Source: Solicola gregarius
GTDB lineage: Bacteria; Actinomycetota; Actinomycetes; Propionibacteriales; Nocardioidaceae
Direction of reading: 5' to 3'
Length of the DNA: 64,000 nucleotides
NCBI RefSeq assembly: GCF_025790165.1
Contig: NZ_CP094970.1
Span: 2,542,001 to 2,606,000 of the forward strand
Positions 60,058 to 64,000 of this stretch are shown one piece after another. The notes under the pieces are model-generated. The model had not been told where the DNA came from and ran no database searches. It saw only the letters and a list, made by a program, of their open reading frames with translations. The position numbers and the translations under genes are program-made. Position 1 is the stretch's first letter. Each line of letters begins with the position of its first letter.

Positions 60058-61017
60058 ATGTCCAAGCCGTTCGCATCGTCGGCCGACCTCGCCGACAAGA
60101 CCGAGACACTCGAGACACTGGCCGACGGCGTGTATGCGCTCACCGCCGAGGGCGATCCGAACGTCGGAGCCGTCGAGGGGAAGGACTTCGTGGTCGCGTT
60201 CGAGGCGAGGGCGACGCCGGTCGCGGCGCAGGCCTGGCTGCACCGGCTTCGCGAGCTGACCGACAAGCCGATCAGGTACCTCGTGCTCAGCCACTATCAC
60301 GCCGTACGCGTGCTCGGCGCGAGTGCGTTCGGGGCAGAGGTGACGATCACACACGAGCAGACGCGGCGGCTGATCGCCGACCGTGGACAGGCGGACTGGG
60401 ACAGCGAGCTGGGCAGGATGCCGCGACTCTTCCGGGATCCCGACTCGATCCCCGGTCTGACCTGGCCGGACATCACGTTCACCGACCGGCTGAGCATCGA
60501 CCTCGGCGGCGACCGAGGGCCGCTCGAGCTTGCGTACTGCGGTCGCGGGCACACCGCCGGTGACATCGTCGCGTGGCTTCCCGAGCACCGAATCCTGTTC
60601 GCCGGCGACCTTGTGGAGGCCGAGGCCGCTTTGTACACGGGCGATGCGTTCCACGCCGACTGGTCGACGGGCACACTCGACGCAATCGCCGCGTTCGGCG
60701 CCGAGTACCTCGTCGGCGGTCGGGGCTCGGTCGTACGCGGGCGCGAAGCCGTCGAGGCCGCCATCGAGCAGTCCCGCTCGTTCCTGACCGTCCTGCGAGA
60801 CGAGGTCGGTCGGGTCCATGCGCTGGGCGGTGGGGTACGAGAGGCGTTCGCGGCGGCGCATGCGGCGCTCGAGCCGACGTACGGACGATGGCCGATCTTC
60901 GAGCACTGCTTGCCGTTCGACGTTCAACGGTTGTGGGACGAGCTGTACGGTATCGACTGGCCGCAGATCTGGACGGCCGAACGCGACCGCGAGGTGTGGG
61001 AGGCGCTGCAGGCGTGA
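60058..61017 (+). CDS. MBL-fold metallohydrolase paired with a monooxygenase
   Basis: The 319-residue protein has the metallo-beta-lactamase fold, but the first motif is SHYHAVR where HxHxDH is usual, so one metal site may be altered or absent. Later motifs are intact: CGRGHTAGDIVAWLPEHRIL and FAGDLVEAEA. The same first motif is typical for a group of actinobacterial proteins linked to aromatic monooxygenases (from memory). The gene overlaps the monooxygenase by GTGA. ATG 60058 is chosen; GTG 60004 would extend it. Confidence 0.8.
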   Translation: MSKPFASSADLADKTETLETLADGVYALTAEGDPNVGAVEGKDFVVAFEARATPVAAQAWLHRLRELTDKPIRYLVLSHYHAVRVLGASAFGAEVTITHEQTRRLIADRGQADWDSELGRMPRLFRDPDSIPGLTWPDITFTDRLSIDLGGDRGPLELAYCGRGHTAGDIVAWLPEHRILFAGDLVEAEAALYTGDAFHADWSTGTLDAIAAFGAEYLVGGRGSVVRGREAVEAAIEQSRSFLTVLRDEVGRVHALGGGVREAFAAAHAALEPTYGRWPIFEHCLPFDVQRLWDELYGIDWPQIWTAERDREVWEALQA

Positions 61018-62615
61018 CCGATGGGCGGGCGCACGATGATGCCGTTGTCGTCGTCGGCAACGGCCCGGTGGGGCAGTCCGCATCGCTCCTGCTCGCGCGC
61101 TGGGGGCTGCGCGTCATCACATTCGACGAGCGACCCGAGCGCGACTACGTCGGCAGTAGGTCGATCTGTCAACAGCGAGACGTGCTTGACATCTGGGACT
61201 CGGTCGGCGCGGGTCGGCAGGTCGCCGACGAGGGTGTGACCTGGACGACGGCTCGTACCTTCCACCGTGATCTCGAGCTCTTTGCATTGACCTTCGAGGA
61301 CCGCGGGCGGTCGCGGTTTCCGCCGTTCGTCAACATCTCCCAGTCGCGTACCGAACGGATCCTCGACACAGCACTCGGCAGTCAGCCACTCGTCGACGCT
61401 CGGTGGGCACACTGCGTGACGGGGATCCGACCGGACGCCGGCGGTGTGACCGTCGTGGGTACGTCGCCGGTCGGTCCGTTCGAGCTGCGTGCGACGTACG
61501 TCGTCATGTGTGCGGGTGGCCACTGCGACGACCTGCGCGAGTCGCTGGGCATCGAGTTCTACGGGCACAGCTATGCCGACCGCTTCCTGATCTGCGATAT
61601 CCGCACGGAGCTTCCGGACTGGCGTACGGAGCGCAGGTTCTACTTCGACCCGCGGTGGAATCCCGGCAGGCAGGTACTGATCCATCCCTGTCCGGACTCG
61701 ACGTACCGCATCGACTGGCAGGTCGACGAGACGTACGACCTCGACGAGGAGCGCCGGTCGGGTGCGCTCGATCGGCGGATCCGACAGATCGTCGGCGACG
61801 CGGCGTACGAGATCGTCTGGTGCTCGGTTTACCGTGCGCACGAGCGAATCGCCGACCGGATGTCCGCTGGGCGCGTACTGCTCGCCGGCGACTGCGCGCA
61901 TCTGGTGACGCCGTTCGGCGCCCGCGGGCTCAACTCCGGCGTGCAGGACGCCGAGAACGCTGCCTGGAAAATCGCGTACGCATCGCGAGGCTACGCATCG
62001 CCCGCTCTCGTCCGCACGTACGACGACGAACGCCACGCCGCCGCCGTCGAGAACCTGACGATCACCTCGGCGACCATGGACTTCCTCGCGCCGGAGACTC
62101 CCGAGCAGATCGCGTACCGGCGGGTGACTCTCGACGACGCGGGCGCCGACCCCTCGGCGCGCGCACGGGTCGACTCGGGCCGCTTGGCGGAGCCGTTCTG
62201 GTACGTCGACTCGCCGCTCACCACGCTCGACCCGTCGCGGACGTTCGAGGGTCGGCCCCCGAAAGGCTTCACTCCCGCACCCGCACCGGGCATCCTGCTG
62301 CCCGACGTGCCCGCGAGGTACGACAGCGTCGCCATCCCGCTGCGCTCGTTGGCGCGCGAGCATCTGACAGTGCTGACCGGGGCCGACGTCGACGCGACGT
62401 CGGTCTCGAGGGCGGTACGCGCCATGGTGTCCGCACCCGTACGCGTGATGCCAGTCGCGGCGATCGAGGACTCGATGGCCGCGATCACCGTCTCCGAGGC
62501 TCTGGGGATCCAAGCGGACGAGATCTGGCTGCTTCGCCCGGATGCGTACGTCGCCGCGGTGGTGCGCGACGCCGAAGAGCTCCTGGCCGCCGCTGCGCGA
62601 CTGCTCGCTCGCTGA
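61014..62615 (+). CDS. FAD-dependent aromatic-ring monooxygenase
   Basis: The 533-residue flavoprotein has AVVVVGNGPVGQSASLLLAR at the N-terminus and GRVLLAGDCAHLVTPFGARG with LNSGVQDAENAAWKI at about residue 290, the class A hydroxylase layout of PHBH and MhpA. The C-terminal thioredoxin-like domain is present but short. It would hydroxylate a phenolic ring with NAD(P)H. The first base lies inside the MBL gene stop (GTGA), so they work together, perhaps on a ring-cleaved or hydroxylated aromatic. The pathway substrate is unknown. Confidence 0.88.
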   Translation: MTDGRAHDDAVVVVGNGPVGQSASLLLARWGLRVITFDERPERDYVGSRSICQQRDVLDIWDSVGAGRQVADEGVTWTTARTFHRDLELFALTFEDRGRSRFPPFVNISQSRTERILDTALGSQPLVDARWAHCVTGIRPDAGGVTVVGTSPVGPFELRATYVVMCAGGHCDDLRESLGIEFYGHSYADRFLICDIRTELPDWRTERRFYFDPRWNPGRQVLIHPCPDSTYRIDWQVDETYDLDEERRSGALDRRIRQIVGDAAYEIVWCSVYRAHERIADRMSAGRVLLAGDCAHLVTPFGARGLNSGVQDAENAAWKIAYASRGYASPALVRTYDDERHAAAVENLTITSATMDFLAPETPEQIAYRRVTLDDAGADPSARARVDSGRLAEPFWYVDSPLTTLDPSRTFEGRPPKGFTPAPAPGILLPDVPARYDSVAIPLRSLAREHLTVLTGADVDATSVSRAVRAMVSAPVRVMPVAAIEDSMAAITVSEALGIQADEIWLLRPDAYVAAVVRDAEELLAAAARLLAR

Positions 62616-62627
62616 TGGTACGTCGGC

Positions 62628-63212
62628 TCACTCGGCGCCGGACGGATGCAGGGCGAGGTCGAGTGCGATGCCGGCGGCGATCGCGAGCGTGCGCAGCGGG
62701 CCGGCGACCTCGGAGTCGAGCATGACCGAGCGGCTTCCGTCCCTCTCGTTCGGATCCTCGAACTCCTTGCGTACGCGCCCTACCTGGTTCTCCTCGCGAT
62801 CGAGGATGTCGAAGGAGCTGCCGCGGATGCTCCGGCCGCGCAGCTCGCCGATCGGCTTGCCCGTGTACGTGAGGCCGAACCGGATCTTGCCGTGGGAGTT
62901 GAGCTGGGTGATCTCGCCGATCTCGCGCCCGCTCGGCTCGGTGACGACCAGCCGCGACCGTACGAACCGCGCGGGTCGATCGAGGCGCAGCTGCACGGTG
63001 CCGGTGCGGTCGGTCACCTCGAAGGTGTGGCCGAGGTACGCGTCGATCCTCGCCACCAGGCGAAAGGCCTTGCGGGCAGCACTCTGCTCGACGGGCCGGA
63101 TCGCGCCGATCGTACTTCCGTCGGCATCGCGGATCTCGGAACCGACGTCGAGCTCGGATGCCTTGCCGCGCTGCTCGACGACGAACACCGGCTGTTTCAG
63201 CAGCGTGGACAT
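62628..63212 (-). CDS. Phospholipid scramblase-related (tubby-fold) protein
   Basis: The 194-residue protein starts STLLKQPVFVVEQRGKASEL and shows the strand-rich repeats of scramblase-related proteins (RPARFVRSRLVVTEPSGREI, SFDILDREENQVGRVRKEF, DSEVAGPLRTLAIAAGIALD). The fold is the same tubby-like barrel as LURP-one. Bacterial members have no established activity; the C-terminal helix could insert in the membrane. The start at 63212 gives standard length. Confidence 0.75.
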   Translation of the reverse strand: MSTLLKQPVFVVEQRGKASELDVGSEIRDADGSTIGAIRPVEQSAARKAFRLVARIDAYLGHTFEVTDRTGTVQLRLDRPARFVRSRLVVTEPSGREIGEITQLNSHGKIRFGLTYTGKPIGELRGRSIRGSSFDILDREENQVGRVRKEFEDPNERDGSRSVMLDSEVAGPLRTLAIAAGIALDLALHPSGAE

Positions 63213-63318
63213 GACGTTCCCTCCGGGGTTGACCTGTGGCGTGGGCGGCGGCTCGGGAGCCGAACGTGCCGTTGGATGCAGGCCACCCGCGTCGGGTTCC
63301 TCGTCGGGTCACATCGCT

Positions 63319-64000
63319 TTACGTGGAAGGAATATCGCGACCTCGCAGGGCCAGAGCAGACGCCGCGGCGAAGGCGCACACCACGACAAGCGCGACGACG
63401 AGTGCCCAGGTCTCCGCGGACTCCGTGGGCACCCTGCCGACCCAGTTCATCGGTGAGATGTTCATCGCCCAGTCCGGAAGCCGAAGCGTGTCACCGAGGA
63501 TCGCTACCACCGCGACGTACGCGTAGGCCGCCCATCCGATCGGCTGAAGCGACGGCTTCGCGGCGTACAAGAGCACCGCGAGCGCGGCGAGCACCAGCAT
63601 CGCGGGAAGGTACGCGAACGTCGCGCCGAGCATCCGCCCGAACTGGCTCCCGTCGCTCTCCGATGCGGCGACTCCCGCTCCGAGGGCGGCGCCGCCGGCC
63701 AGCGTCACGACCACTGCACCGACGCAGATCGCGATGCCGTGTCCGAGTAGCCAACGCAGGCGGCCGAGCGACCCGGCAAGAACGGGTTCGAGGCGGCCAC
63801 CGCGCTCCTCCTCGCTGATCCGACTCGCGCCTTCCATCGCGTACCCGCCGATGACGAGCGCGACGATCATCACGACGAAGGCGACGAATGCGTCGGCCTG
63901 GTCGGAGCCGCCGGCCATCACGTCCTGCAGGGTGTCGTTGTCGGACGCGACGTCTTCGATCGCGTCGATCACCGAGCCGAACGAGCCGCCGACGAGAACG
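63319..64000 (-). CDS. ABC-2 type exporter permease, start beyond the right edge
   Basis: The frame remains open to the last base and reads ..VLVGGSFGSVIDAIEDV upstream of a GTG at 63972, so the true start lies outside the window. At least 227 residues are visible with about six TM helices: AFVAFVVMIVALVIGGYAME, LLGHGIAICVGAVVVTLAGG, FAYLPAMLVLAALAVLLYAA, and a C-terminal VVALVVVCAFAAASALAL. SRISEEERGGRLEPVLAGSL is the family mark of exporters of the polyketide-antibiotic type (tandem permease). The ATP-binding partner is probably next to the missing part. Confidence 0.8.
   Translation of the reverse strand, partial: VLVGGSFGSVIDAIEDVASDNDTLQDVMAGGSDQADAFVAFVVMIVALVIGGYAMEGASRISEEERGGRLEPVLAGSLGRLRWLLGHGIAICVGAVVVTLAGGAALGAGVAASESDGSQFGRMLGATFAYLPAMLVLAALAVLLYAAKPSLQPIGWAAYAYVAVVAILGDTLRLPDWAMNISPMNWVGRVPTESAETWALVVALVVVCAFAAASALALRGRDIPST

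Overview
The window is about 68% G+C (by eye), gene-dense, and reads as the chromosome of a high-GC actinobacterium. The best guess is Nocardioidaceae/Propionibacteriales. The support is a topA - RidA - MFS/thymidylate kinase fusion - holB - tripeptidyl-aminopeptidase-like lipoprotein - tRNA-Thr neighbourhood, frequent GTG starts, a topoisomerase I with a Lys-rich tail, and a DUF222/HNH protein. This is inference from gene content; no marker gene for a species call is present. The hexamer CGTACG is strikingly frequent in the coding regions.

Layout. 1-1037: 5' part of a secreted adhesin-like protein. 1196-11072: methyltransferase, GNAT, DUF222/HNH endonuclease, an intergenic tandem-repeat block, an MMPL exporter, a membrane Ser/Thr kinase and a secreted calcium-repeat protein. 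11177-21509: housekeeping block with topA, an aldo/keto reductase remnant, an NTF2-like protein, LtrA-like protein, RidA, the MFS-Tmk fusion overlapping holB, a lipoprotein peptidase and chorismate mutase.

21633-28845: a 7.2-kb genomic island inserted in a tRNA-Thr(CGT) gene. A 23-bp piece of the tRNA (22 of 23 matching) recurs at 28823-28845, and an integrase remnant lacking its catalytic tyrosine abuts the tRNA. Cargo is an arsenic-resistance set (ArsO-like monooxygenase, two ArsR types, ACR3, a decayed three-helix-bundle gene, ArsC) plus unknown and DUF4386-like membrane proteins. The arsenic module is itself bracketed by two 92-bp direct repeats that are about 80% identical.

28857-37927: epoxide hydrolase with a divergent CGNR regulator and a twin operator, GNAT, DHFR-like reductase, AraC regulator with a divergent MFS exporter, SigJ-type ECF sigma factor, VOC protein and a second MMPL exporter. 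38016-44779: six same-strand genes for D-glucarate/galactarate (or talarate) catabolism to alpha-ketoglutarate with LysR and GntR regulators and direct-repeat operator candidates. 44984-53901: a 41-residue membrane peptide, ClC channel, D-2-hydroxyacid dehydrogenase behind a highly symmetric operator, second DHFR-like protein, secreted hydrolase with a discoidin domain, TetR/MFS pair and a GH1 beta-glucosidase.

53986-64000: a LURP-one-like gene broken at a 7-G run, a DUF2505 protein, class IV aminotransferase overlapping a PrmC-like methyltransferase, fused alpha/beta E1 dehydrogenase, SDR, an MBL hydrolase overlapping an aromatic-ring monooxygenase, a scramblase-like protein and a cut-off ABC permease.

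The most rewarding areas are the tRNA island with its nested repeats, the symmetric operators at 30073, 44800, 46561 and 48284, the long inverted repeats between convergent genes, and the frameshifted LURP-one gene. I did not see a clearly new multi-gene defence or biosynthetic system.
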